Shown here: positions 8,011 to 15,428 of the stretch, piece after piece
Layout: every line of letters begins with the position of its first letter
Numbering within the stretch: position 1 is the first letter of the stretch
Assembly (NCBI RefSeq): GCF_001426085.1
Contig: NZ_LMRR01000019.1
Coordinates: 1 to 43,263 of the forward strand
Source of the DNA: Rhodococcus sp. Leaf278
GTDB taxonomy: Bacteria > Actinomycetota > Actinomycetes > Mycobacteriales > Mycobacteriaceae
Reading direction: 5' to 3'
DNA: 43,263 nt
Notes under the pieces: model-generated
The model's input: the letters and a program-made list of their open reading frames with translations, nothing else
What the model was told of the DNA's origin: nothing
Databases searched by the model: none
Made by a program: the position numbers and the translations under genes

Positions 8011-9255
8011 ATGAGCAGCACGGCGAGCGACTCCGGGGCATCGGGCAGTACTTCCCGTCCGTCGCATATGGATGACCCGGGAGGCGTTACGGCGATCCTT
8101 GTTGGGCTGGTAGTGGCATTGAGGCCTCACGTAACGGTCGAACTGGGTTGGAGTGAAAGCACCGTTCGGTTCGCGGCTGCGGTGCACGAACTGGTTTTGT
8201 CCCCGCCAGCGCAACCGCAGACAGCACCACAAGAAGGGCTGCAGCATCCTGAAGGCCGATCTTTTTACAGTATCGACCCTCGGCACTCCCATCCAGGCTT
8301 CGACAAACCCGGTGAAGCGTTCGAGCCAGGCTGCGGCGACCGCATCCGACGAATAGGTTCGACACTGTACGACCTTGATCCTGCGCATCTGACACGCCTC
8401 GGACCCATCGACCTCGCGTATGTGGGAGCGGGCACCGTCGTGGATCATTCGCGAATTTTGCGACTGTTGTGGCCGCGAATCGCCGAAGGCGGTGTGATCG
8501 CATACCTCCGTCCGCCAACGGCGGGAAAGACGGGTGAATCAGCAGCGGCGACTGGGAGCGAGCCGGCAGCCATCCGGGACACGTTCTGGACGGCTGTGCA
8601 GCACTCTCATCCAGAGCGATCTCAAGTGCTGCTGTTGGGTCCTGTTGACGGTAGCCCCAGGGGTGGAGTCGGACTGATCCGTAAAATGTCCCACGGTGAG
8701 ACGACGTCTGACCCGGGTAACTTCACCGACGAACTGGTTGCTCGCGGCGGTCCCCCTGTACGGTTCGCCAATCTCGGATTTCACACCCCGGATCGGCTCG
8801 ACGACAAAGCTGCACGCATCTTGCGTCTTCTTTCGGACGCACAAACTCGTTCGGTTCTTTTCGCAGTGGGGGGCCGATGCAACTCGATCGATGATCTCGA
8901 GGAGGAGCTCGGTTACTCGCGGCGAGCCATTGCCAAAAGTCTGGCAAAGCTTTTCGAGGCGGGGGCATTGGTCGACGACGGTAAGAATCTAGATACTTCG
9001 GATACCTTCTGGTCTCAGTTCCTCGAGCTGACGACCTCTATCCCACCCGCACCCCACCGTGCGAAACGTATTCGAGGTCAGCACACCGTTCTGGCAGCGA
9101 TCGCAAATCAGCTTGACCCAGATGAGTGGGTTGGAGAGCACCACGTGAACGAACTATGCCTGACTGTCGACGAAGACTTCGCCACGCTCCGGCGCGAGCT
9201 CGTGGACCGCGGATACTTGGTGCGAAGCGAGGGCCGATACAGGCGTGCTCAGTGA
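8011..9255 (+). CDS. Degenerate SAM-methyltransferase domain fused to a DUF2087-like winged helix
   Basis: This is a 414-residue protein. Residues 25-228 follow the layout of the class I methyltransferase encoded at 10538-11374: motif I appears as VELGWSEST, an acidic strand as YSIDPRH, then PIDLAYVGAG, and finally a Gly-rich strand (GPVDGSPRGGVGLIRK). Motif I lacks the usual GxGxG, so SAM may be bound weakly or only sensed. Residues 262-325 look like a winged HTH (DDLEEELGYSRRAIAKSLAK). Residues 350-411 match the DUF2087 pattern, with HHVNELCLTVDEDFATLRRE and GYLVRSEGRYRR. ATG 8011 is chosen for GGTGGA five nt upstream; an in-frame ATG at 7999 is possible. It converges on the RiPP-like cluster and may regulate it; that role is inferred. 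Confidence 0.65.
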   Translation: MSSTASDSGASGSTSRPSHMDDPGGVTAILVGLVVALRPHVTVELGWSESTVRFAAAVHELVLSPPAQPQTAPQEGLQHPEGRSFYSIDPRHSHPGFDKPGEAFEPGCGDRIRRIGSTLYDLDPAHLTRLGPIDLAYVGAGTVVDHSRILRLLWPRIAEGGVIAYLRPPTAGKTGESAAATGSEPAAIRDTFWTAVQHSHPERSQVLLLGPVDGSPRGGVGLIRKMSHGETTSDPGNFTDELVARGGPPVRFANLGFHTPDRLDDKAARILRLLSDAQTRSVLFAVGGRCNSIDDLEEELGYSRRAIAKSLAKLFEAGALVDDGKNLDTSDTFWSQFLELTTSIPPAPHRAKRIRGQHTVLAAIANQLDPDEWVGEHHVNELCLTVDEDFATLRRELVDRGYLVRSEGRYRRAQ

Positions 9256-9350
9256 GGCACACAGCTCAGGCGTAACGCGTGCTGTCATGATGCAAAACAG
9301 GCTTGTGTGTCGTGCAGCGAGATCCGTGACCGACCCAAAGTGGTGTGTTG

Positions 9351-10519
9351 TCAGATGATGTCGTCATCGAGTGAGTAGTACCCACTGCTCAACCGGGTCC
9401 ACTCGGAGCATTCGCCGCTGGTGTCGTCGTAGGCGAGAAACGATCCGGGTACGTTGACCAGTTCCGACACATGTCCGGGGTAGACGAAGATCCGTTCGCC
9501 CACTTGCGGCACACGGCGTGCTTCGACCGGTAGCGACATTGAATGGCAAGGGCCTGTCGCCGTGAAGGTGATCAGACCATCCGGAGTGGCTGCGCTGACC
9601 GGCTGTTCGATTCCCGGATAAGGGTCCCACCGTCCGAAAGTGGCCGATCCGGCATCAATGGTCACAGTGTTGTCCTCGACTGCTACAACTGTTGCCGCGA
9701 CTCCGACAGCGATGTCGGATGTTTCGCACAATCCCAGCTGCGCCAGGCCCCAATCGTTGAGGACGTAGCTCGCACCGGCTACTTCGTCGACTCCATCGGC
9801 TGCCATGGAACCCTGCGCGATCGCGGTACTACCCGTCAAGACTCCGAGGTGATGGCAACCGAGCCGAGACTCGATGGAGTCACGCAGGTCTGCGAGTAGT
9901 CGGCCTTCTTGCCGGCCAATGACATCGAACGGTGTCCAGTTCCGAGTTTCGTCGCGGGCGTACAGACTCCGATACGCGGTCAGACCCCACAGTCTCAGGT
10001 GCGGCGAAGTCAGCGCTGCTGCACACAGCGCGGCGGCGTCAATGGGCCGGCACCCACGGAGCCCCGAGTCGACTTGGACGCGAAGCGTCACGCTTGTGCC
10101 GAATTTCGCTGCGGCTGCTTCGTATCCGCGCAGCAGCTCGATGCTGTCCACGTCGGCGAACACGGTGTGCCCGTCCGAGTTGAGTCGGGCGATCTCGTCC
10201 CACACACGTGGCTTGTAGTGGATCCATGACAGGACGAAGTCAGTGTCCAGTCCGGATCCATCATCATCTGAATCTCGCGGACTCGTGACACTTCGAAGCC
10301 GGGTGCACCCAGTTCCAGCTGGCGCTCGGCCAGAGCTACGGTCTTGTGGCCCTTGAAGTGTGGGCGGGTTTGCTTGCCTGCCTGGGTCACTTGCGACTGC
10401 CAGCGCTCGATGTTGGCATGCGCTAACTGGGTATTGAGCACGACGACAGGCGTGGTCGGGAGCTCTGCGGACAGGAGAAGTCTGTCATGCCACATGTTTC
10501 CGTTTATTGTCATTCTCAT
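9351..10519 (-). pseudogene. PLP enzyme of the D-threonine/3-hydroxyaspartate aldolase fold, frameshifted
   Basis: Two overlapping frames together make one protein of about 390 residues. The N-terminal part (from 10519) has TPVVVLNTQLAHANIERWQ and TRPHFKGHKTVALAERQLEL; the Lys in RPHFK (about residue 56) is the expected PLP-binding residue of this alanine-racemase-fold family. The frame is lost near 10230-10260 and resumes one frame over with DFVLSWIHYKPRVWDEIARL, running to 9351. The C-terminus has YPGHVSELVN at the place of the metal-binding PNHxC/D motif: the His is kept and the second ligand is Ser. Family members act on D-threonine, D-3-hydroxyaspartate or D-serine. It is the last gene of the RiPP-like operon. 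A sequencing error or a real mutation could explain the frameshift. Confidence 0.8.
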
Positions 10520-10537
10520 ATGTTTCGGTGGGTTGCT

Positions 10538-11374
10538 TCAAAACTTCAGTGTGGAGAGATCGTCACCGGTGTCTTGGGTGCGAAGGAGACGCTGGAGTGC
10601 TTTGACTTCCGAGTCCATGGAATCGAATACAGGTTGCAATACTTCTGGACCGGAGAGCTTGTGGATGACCAGTAGCCCACCTTGGCGAACCTTGTGTACC
10701 TCGGGCATCACCACGAACTCGATGCGCGAACCGTCATCTTGGTCGTATGTGGACCTGATCAGTTGCCTGACCACAGGCACCGTAACCGGGCGAACTGCCG
10801 TTGTGCCGTCGGCGAGCTGCACAGGGATCGTGAGAGTTGGCTCGTGCATGAGGATCCAGGAATCGGACGCCATATACGGCAGGAGGGTATTGACGAACCG
10901 GATGTCTTCAATCGGATCACCCGCATCGAGCCAGGCAACGTCGACGGCCGCCGTCAAATCCGCCAGGATGCGGGGCCCATCGTCGAAGAAATTCTCGCTT
11001 ACGAAGTTCAGATACGCGTCCCACCCTTTGGCCTGCGCGATATCGACCACTCGATCCGCGGCCGACGGTTGAACCGAGAAATCCTCGAAAACGGTCAACG
11101 ACGGGTGATACGGGGTGAGCGCGACGCGTGGAATGAGCAGAGATTGGCGTTCGGGGTCGTCGATCTGGCCTTGCACTATCTGTGCGTCGCGATGTAGTTC
11201 GGCGGCGACGTCCGAAAGCGCGGACAGCATGCACAAGGTCGTGTAGCCCGCTCCGATTTCGAGGAGCTGGGTGGGACGTGTCATCTTCACCAGGGCTTCC
11301 AACACCGAACCCACGTTTTCCGTGCCCATCCCTGTGCGTAGCGCCTGCGCCCGTTCGTGGTCAGTCAAGTTCAC
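10538..11374 (-). CDS. Class I SAM-dependent methyltransferase
   Basis: This is a 278-residue protein. Motif I is LLEIGAGYTTLCMLSAL (residues 37-53), with the GxGxT core of O-methyltransferase-like enzymes. Further on, VDVAWLDAGDPIEDIRF is the motif IV/metal-loop region, and GGLLVIHKL near the end fits the last strand. It would transfer a methyl group from S-adenosylmethionine to a product of the cluster; a carboxylate, hydroxyl or amine on the peptide are candidates, and the sequence does not tell which. GTG 11374 overlaps the previous stop by 4 nt (GTGA), so it is translationally coupled within the operon. The protein at 8011-9255 has a diverged copy of the same fold. Confidence 0.8.
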   Translation of the reverse strand: MNLTDHERAQALRTGMGTENVGSVLEALVKMTRPTQLLEIGAGYTTLCMLSALSDVAAELHRDAQIVQGQIDDPERQSLLIPRVALTPYHPSLTVFEDFSVQPSAADRVVDIAQAKGWDAYLNFVSENFFDDGPRILADLTAAVDVAWLDAGDPIEDIRFVNTLLPYMASDSWILMHEPTLTIPVQLADGTTAVRPVTVPVVRQLIRSTYDQDDGSRIEFVVMPEVHKVRQGGLLVIHKLSGPEVLQPVFDSMDSEVKALQRLLRTQDTGDDLSTLKF

Positions 11375-12108
11375 CCAACGTCACCGCGTTCCATGTGAAT
11401 AAAACCTCCGGCGAGTAGCCGCTGCAGAAAAGCGTCGTTCCGGACATCGATCGTCGCCACGGTTGATCCGTCCACACTCCTCCATATCGCCGCCGCCCCG
11501 GCAGACAGTCTGAGACGGTCACCGGTGGCAAAACAGAACAACCGGAGTTCATCGGAGTCCGGTTCTACATACTCGAACACGGCACCGGACTGCCACATCA
11601 GCAGATCGGTAGGTTCTGCAGGGATCGACTGCAGGTCACTGGCGGCTCGGCCGTCGTCGACGATGTCGACCATTTCCGCCGCCGCCATTGTCCGAAGCAC
11701 TGCATGCACCGATCCTGGCATCGAATGGTGGTCGATCTCCGCCCATTTTGCTACGACACCCGCCACGCGACACCCGGTGAACATCACCTCGCCAATATCG
11801 GGAGCTAGTTCGACGACCGTGTTCGTGGCAGGCATGAACACACCCATCACACACATCTGCGGGGTTCTGTACTGCAGAGACGGCCCTGCAGGGGAGGTCA
11901 AAGCACGACCCGACATCCGAATAACCGTATCGAGGTGCAGTGCGAGCAGGGGCTCAGTGGATAAGTCCTGCGCTGGAGCGAGGTCCGAGTGACCATAACT
12001 TGTGACGGCCGTGTCGCTTGGCGGCAACCACAGAAATTTCCATAGGTCTGGGGTGCGAGCACCACTGAACGGTGCGTACGCCGGCATGAATGGATCGCGT
12101 TCAGGCAT
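11371..12108 (-). CDS. Protein with PqqD-like winged-helix domain(s), possible RiPP recognition element
   Basis: This is a 245-residue protein (start MPERDPFMPAYAPF). Residues 197-240, from LRLSAGAAAIWRSVDGST to the leucine-rich LQRLLAGGFI, follow the PqqD pattern: a strand, an aaaIW helix, a short DG turn, a helix and a final L-x-x-GfI. Residues 98-152 (VELAPDIGEVMF..., then VHAVLRTMAAAEMVDIVDDG) have a similar outline and may be a second diverged copy. PqqD-like domains bind leader peptides in many RiPP pathways. ATG 12108 gives an 8-nt overlap (ATGCCTGA) with the MFS gene; the longer frame is less likely. Its place in an operon with a repetitive precursor supports the role, but the fold call is by eye only. 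Confidence 0.5.
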   Translation of the reverse strand: MPERDPFMPAYAPFSGARTPDLWKFLWLPPSDTAVTSYGHSDLAPAQDLSTEPLLALHLDTVIRMSGRALTSPAGPSLQYRTPQMCVMGVFMPATNTVVELAPDIGEVMFTGCRVAGVVAKWAEIDHHSMPGSVHAVLRTMAAAEMVDIVDDGRAASDLQSIPAEPTDLLMWQSGAVFEYVEPDSDELRLFCFATGDRLRLSAGAAAIWRSVDGSTVATIDVRNDAFLQRLLAGGFIHMERGDVG

Positions 12109-13375
12109 CGACGTGGGCTTTCTGACGATTTCGTAACACATACCCCAGGGCTAGCAATGCACTGACTGCACTGAATGTGGAAGCAGTGATCAGACCGGCG
12201 CGAGCTCCCGTAGCGGGGAGGAAGCCGGCCACCATCAGACCCGCCACGCTTCCTGTTTGTAGTACCGCAAGGTAGGCGGCGGCAACCGATCCGACCACTG
12301 GCCGCGGGGAAGCCACCAGTACCGCCGAACGCATGTAAATATTCTGCAGTGCATTGCCCGCTCCACCGACGATGAACGCCATATAGGTGAACCAGGGCGT
12401 CGCCAAGGCTGCTGCGATGCCGAAACTGGCAACGTGGACTATCGCGAATGCGACAGCGAGCATGGTCGAGTCCGCGACGCGGTCACCCTGGGGAAGTGCT
12501 CGTGTCACGAACGGCCCGACAAGAAGGCCGATGCTCCACATCGTCAACAATGTTCCGTAACCCGCGGCACCTAAATTCAAATCTTCGACGACAAAAAACA
12601 CCAACAGCACGTCGAAGACTGCAGATCCGGCAACAGCCAACACCACGGCAGCCAACGGCACAAGTACCTCCGGCTGGGAGAAGAGAGTCTTGAACCCGAC
12701 CAGCAGGTGAGGGGTTTCCTGCTCGGCTCCGTCGTCTGCAGTGGCCTCGCCGTGCGCGTGAGTATTTGGAGAACGCAGCGACAACATGAACATCACAGCG
12801 GCGGCGATGTAGGCGGCGGACATACATGCGAGAGCGACGCGGTAGCTCAACGTCGATATCAAGAGCGCGGCCAATGGTGGCGCTACCAGAAAGCTGCTGC
12901 TTCGTATCACTTCGAGCGCCGCGTTGGCCCGGGCTATTGACCACCGAGTGCCTTCGACCAGGCGAGGTACGGCAGCGATCAACGCGGTGCTCACCACGGC
13001 GGCCGCGACACCCAAAGTGCCTACGAGCGCGATTACCATCCAGAATGGCTCGACAGCGCCGAGAACCAGGACTACGACGCCAGCGGCAGCTACTGAAGCT
13101 GTGATCGACACCCGTGTCGGATGTTTATCGACAAAACGGCCGATCCACGGTGCCAGGACGATCGATGGCACGGTTACAGCGATCATGAGACTGGACACGC
13201 CTGCCACAGAAGAGGTCTCGAGAGCCAACGTGAGCGTCGTCGCCACGACAGTTACTTCGTCGCCGATCGTCGCAACGAACACCGCGAAGACAAGACCCGT
13301 CGCGAAAAGTACCGCAGCGATCGAAGTTCCTGGTCGCGCAGATATCGAGGTCTTTGGTATCTGGCTATCAGGCAC
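12101..13375 (-). CDS. MFS transporter, probable exporter of the cluster product
   Basis: This is a 424-residue integral membrane protein with about 12 hydrophobic segments, beginning near residue 18 (IAAVLFATGLVFAVFVATIG). The cytoplasmic loop between helices 2 and 3 carries APWIGRFVDKHPTRV, the G-x-x-x-D-R/K-like signature of the major facilitator superfamily. A polar central loop (SLRSPNTHAHGEATADDGAE, residues 200-219) separates the two halves. GTG 13375 overlaps the oxygenase stop by 8 nt, so the genes are co-transcribed. In a peptide-modification operon the natural role is export of, or immunity to, the product. Substrate and direction are inferred. Confidence 0.85.
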   Translation of the reverse strand: MPDSQIPKTSISARPGTSIAAVLFATGLVFAVFVATIGDEVTVVATTLTLALETSSVAGVSSLMIAVTVPSIVLAPWIGRFVDKHPTRVSITASVAAAGVVVLVLGAVEPFWMVIALVGTLGVAAAVVSTALIAAVPRLVEGTRWSIARANAALEVIRSSSFLVAPPLAALLISTLSYRVALACMSAAYIAAAVMFMLSLRSPNTHAHGEATADDGAEQETPHLLVGFKTLFSQPEVLVPLAAVVLAVAGSAVFDVLLVFFVVEDLNLGAAGYGTLLTMWSIGLLVGPFVTRALPQGDRVADSTMLAVAFAIVHVASFGIAAALATPWFTYMAFIVGGAGNALQNIYMRSAVLVASPRPVVGSVAAAYLAVLQTGSVAGLMVAGFLPATGARAGLITASTFSAVSALLALGYVLRNRQKAHVDA

Positions 13376-14534
13376 TCTCGACCCCGCCCCATTCGTGAAG
13401 TGTGCCGAGAACCTGCGTGCCCTCGTCTTCGGGTGGGGGTTCCACGATCGATCCCGTTGCTAGGTCGTTGAGAAGAGTTTCGATGAAAGGAGTCTGCGCT
13501 GCAGCGGCGACGTTTACGTCGCACGAATAGAGGAGCATCGAAGAATTGCTCGGATCGCTGGTGTACAGCAATCGAGCTCCAGAACGCAGTCGCACGCGGG
13601 AAGGTAGGGCTGAGGTGGTCGACGTGAGTGGTCGTGCGGCGTCCAATCTGGCGGACGTCGACGATCTAAGCCAACGCGCCACCGAGATTCGATGTGCACT
13701 TCGGTCAGCGAGCATCTTTTCGATCTGATCGAAGGCGCTGAGAACAGCGGCAGGGTTCATCGTGGAGCCGTCCCCCCGCCCCCGAATCGGTGCGACTGGA
13801 TTGAGGAGCGACCGCACAGGCATTAGAGCTTCCTCCAATGGGTCACGTGTGACCTCGAAGAACACAACGTTCAATGCGATTGTTGCTGCGTCTGGTGATT
13901 CGCCGATGTGAAACTCGTCCGGCGGGAGGTAGGTGACCCCGCCTGGCTTACCGTTCAAAACAACTGCCTTGTCAAGGAGATGCTCGTATTCGGCCGATCG
14001 GGCGGGAAGGAGATCAGCGCAGTCCGGCGGCCAGGTCACCAACCGCTTCGGCCCTCGCAAAGTGAGACTCAAATTGTGAGCGAAGTCCTGATGGATCCCA
14101 GCTTTGGTCGATTTATACCTGCCGATAAACACATCCACGTCTGTTCGACCGATCGGGACCACACCGAGGTGGTCTTCGACGTGGGAAGCGAGTTCGGCCG
14201 CACGATCCCACAATGGGACTGACACGCGCTGTAGTCCGGAAAAGGCACATGACCACCAACGACCCGCGGCGCGCTCGTCGACGCGGCGTAGATATTCATC
14301 CAGGCCACCATCGGAAGCCGCGGGCAGAAGCCAATCCGGCGTCTCAGTAGTCTCGGATCCTTCCAACGACGCCGTCACAGAGACACCCATCGCGGGTCCA
14401 CCAGCTGCGGCGCAAACGATCGCCTGCCAAATGTCAGCTTCGGCCGTCTCGACACCAACAGGTGATGCCTGCACCTCCAACGGCGCTTTATCCCATCGGT
14501 CCCGTAGAACGGCCCAAAATGCTTCAGCGTCCAC
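13368..14534 (-). CDS. JmjC/cupin-type Fe(II)/2-oxoglutarate oxygenase
   Basis: This is a 388-residue protein. The iron triad is visible as H148 and D150 in KAGIHQDFAHNL and H209 in PPDEFHIGES, on a double-stranded beta-helix layout (VFIGRY, LTLRGPKRLVTWP, GGVTYLPP, TIALNVVFFE) that matches YcfD/RoxA-like cupin_4 hydroxylases. Family members hydroxylate side chains of ribosomal proteins or peptides, using O2 and 2-oxoglutarate. Residues 275-385 may be the C-terminal winged helix common in this family. GTG 14534 is chosen because AGGGG precedes it and because an earlier start (14588) would lie inside the terminator-like hairpin. It is the first gene after the repeat precursor, so the precursor is the likely substrate; Asp, Lys, Pro and Gln are available in each unit. 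Confidence 0.8.
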   Translation of the reverse strand: MDAEAFWAVLRDRWDKAPLEVQASPVGVETAEADIWQAIVCAAAGGPAMGVSVTASLEGSETTETPDWLLPAASDGGLDEYLRRVDERAAGRWWSCAFSGLQRVSVPLWDRAAELASHVEDHLGVVPIGRTDVDVFIGRYKSTKAGIHQDFAHNLSLTLRGPKRLVTWPPDCADLLPARSAEYEHLLDKAVVLNGKPGGVTYLPPDEFHIGESPDAATIALNVVFFEVTRDPLEEALMPVRSLLNPVAPIRGRGDGSTMNPAAVLSAFDQIEKMLADRSAHRISVARWLRSSTSARLDAARPLTSTTSALPSRVRLRSGARLLYTSDPSNSSMLLYSCDVNVAAAAQTPFIETLLNDLATGSIVEPPPEDEGTQVLGTLHEWGGVESA

Positions 14535-14547
14535 GAACTCCCCTATC

Positions 14548-14591
14548 AAAAAGCAGAGGTGGCACCATCCCCTAAGGGATGACACCACCTC
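14548..14591 (-). terminator. Hairpin with T-run between precursor and oxygenase genes (likely attenuator)
   Basis: GAGGTGG+CATCCC arms at 14556-14571 and 14576-14591 pair over 13 of 16 positions around a CTAA loop. On the minus strand the hairpin is followed by TGC and five T residues (14552-14548). It starts 12 nt after the precursor stop, and the oxygenase start lies just past the T-run. Partial read-through would give much more precursor than enzyme mRNA. Confidence 0.75.
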
Positions 14592-14603
14592 AGCCGGCCG
14601 ATG

Positions 14604-14855
14604 TTATGCGAATGCGACCTTCGCTGCCTGGGGTGCGGTGGCGTCGTCGGCGAACGCGACCTTCGCTGCCTGGGGTGCGGTGGCGTCGTCGGCGAACGCG
14701 ACCTTCGCTGCCTGAGGTGCGGTGACATCATCGGCGAACGCGACCTTCGCTGCCTGAGGTGCGGTGGCATCATCGGCGAACGCGACCTTCGCTGCCTGAG
14801 GTGCGGTGGCATCATCGGCGAATTGGATCGACATGACTCTTCTCGTGTCACTCAT
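14604..14855 (-). CDS. Multi-core RiPP-like precursor peptide with five 14-residue repeats
   Basis: This is an 83-residue peptide: MSDTRRVMSIQ, then FADDATAPQAAKVA five times, then FA and the stop. The third unit has Val for the Ala at position 5; all others are identical. The ATG at 14855 overlaps the stop of the preceding gene (ATGA) and is preferred; a second in-frame ATG at 14834, with GAGAAGAG in front, would give 76 residues. The units have no Cys or Ser and one Thr, so lanthionine or thiazole chemistry is not suggested, while Asp, Lys, Pro, Gln and Thr are open to hydroxylation or methylation. The leader is very short (11 residues), unusual for a RiPP, so the repeat itself may carry the recognition signal. 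Maturation would need cutting at a repeated site such as K-V-A/F-A; no protease is seen in the cluster. Confidence 0.75.
   Translation of the reverse strand: MSDTRRVMSIQFADDATAPQAAKVAFADDATAPQAAKVAFADDVTAPQAAKVAFADDATAPQAAKVAFADDATAPQAAKVAFA
14613..14822 (-). repeat. Five tandem 42-bp coding repeats
   Basis: Five head-to-tail copies of 42 bp each encode FADDATAPQAAKVA. The two units nearest the start codon are identical. The two nearest the stop share GAC GAC and CCC codons where the other three have GAT GAT and CCT. Across all copies only one change alters the protein (GCC to GTC, Ala to Val, in unit 3). The pattern points to duplication or conversion with selection on the peptide. Confidence 0.95.
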
Positions 14856-15307
14856 CGTTTGTCGTGAACCTCTCGACCAACATACCGGACGTTCGGAATC
14901 TCGCAAGTGAGATCGTCCTGAACGTCTGAGCTCAAGAGTGCTTCGATCGCACTTCGACAACTGTGCGCGTCGAAATGGAGGCCACCGTGTCCGCGCCAAC
15001 ACGGCATCGGGCCGGAATCTGCGTCGTCTTCGGGATGGCTGCTCGTGATGCGTGTGAAGAGCGCCCAGCCCACGCTCCGACTGTCAGGGTCGCTGGGCGA
15101 GTCTGCTGAGTTCCAGCAGTAAAGATCGACGCCGTCGACACCGTCAAAAGCACGCCCGACGATGTTGTCGCATTCTGGACAGACGACCTCGACGATGCAT
15201 CGGGTCCAACGTTCTACGTCAGGAGCGCGCAGGTCAAAGCCGTAGCGCGGACCTTGCTGCGTCGTCCAGAACATATCGAAAATATAGGCCACCTCGACCC
15301 ACCCCAT
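14852..15307 (-). CDS. Cys/His-containing protein coupled to the precursor gene
   Basis: I do not recognise this 151-residue protein. It contains VVCPECDN (a CxxC knuckle, about residue 42) and later PCWRGHGGLHFDAHSCRSA (residues 102-120), together enough Cys and His to bind a zinc ion. Its stop codon overlaps the precursor ATG (ATGA), so it is the first gene of the RiPP-like operon. ATG 15307 has no ribosome binding site; an alternative ATG at 15274 sits 6 nt after TATATT (15286-15281), a leaderless-type -10 box, and would give 140 residues. Possible roles are leader binding, immunity or regulation; none is supported directly. Confidence 0.55.
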   Translation of the reverse strand: MGWVEVAYIFDMFWTTQQGPRYGFDLRAPDVERWTRCIVEVVCPECDNIVGRAFDGVDGVDLYCWNSADSPSDPDSRSVGWALFTRITSSHPEDDADSGPMPCWRGHGGLHFDAHSCRSAIEALLSSDVQDDLTCEIPNVRYVGREVHDKR

Positions 15308-15416
15308 CTGATGGGTCGAATCTGCGGCGGAACCTGAGGCCAGAGGAAGGTAGGGGTAGCGCAGAGATTCTGTAGGCGGCCACGTCGGTAGGGGTGCTGA
15401 GAATCGGCGACGATAG

Positions 15417-15428
15417 ACGGTCGACCGT
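15417..15428. promoter_or_regulatory. 12-bp palindrome in the divergent promoter region
   Basis: ACGGTCGACCGT is a perfect palindrome ending 8 nt before the GTG start of the large STAND gene, in the 129-bp gap between it and the RiPP-like operon. It could be an operator for either gene. Short palindromes also occur by chance in GC-rich DNA. Confidence 0.25.

Noticed and set aside
14604..14834. Five regular 42-bp repeats as a CRISPR or minisatellite
   Set aside because: The copies are directly adjacent with no spacers, stay in frame and differ mostly at third codon positions, so they are coding repeats.
9351..15307. Lanthipeptide, thiopeptide, lasso or graspetide cluster
   Set aside because: No LanB/C/M, YcaO, asparagine-synthetase-like or ATP-grasp protein is present, and the repeat unit lacks Cys and Ser.
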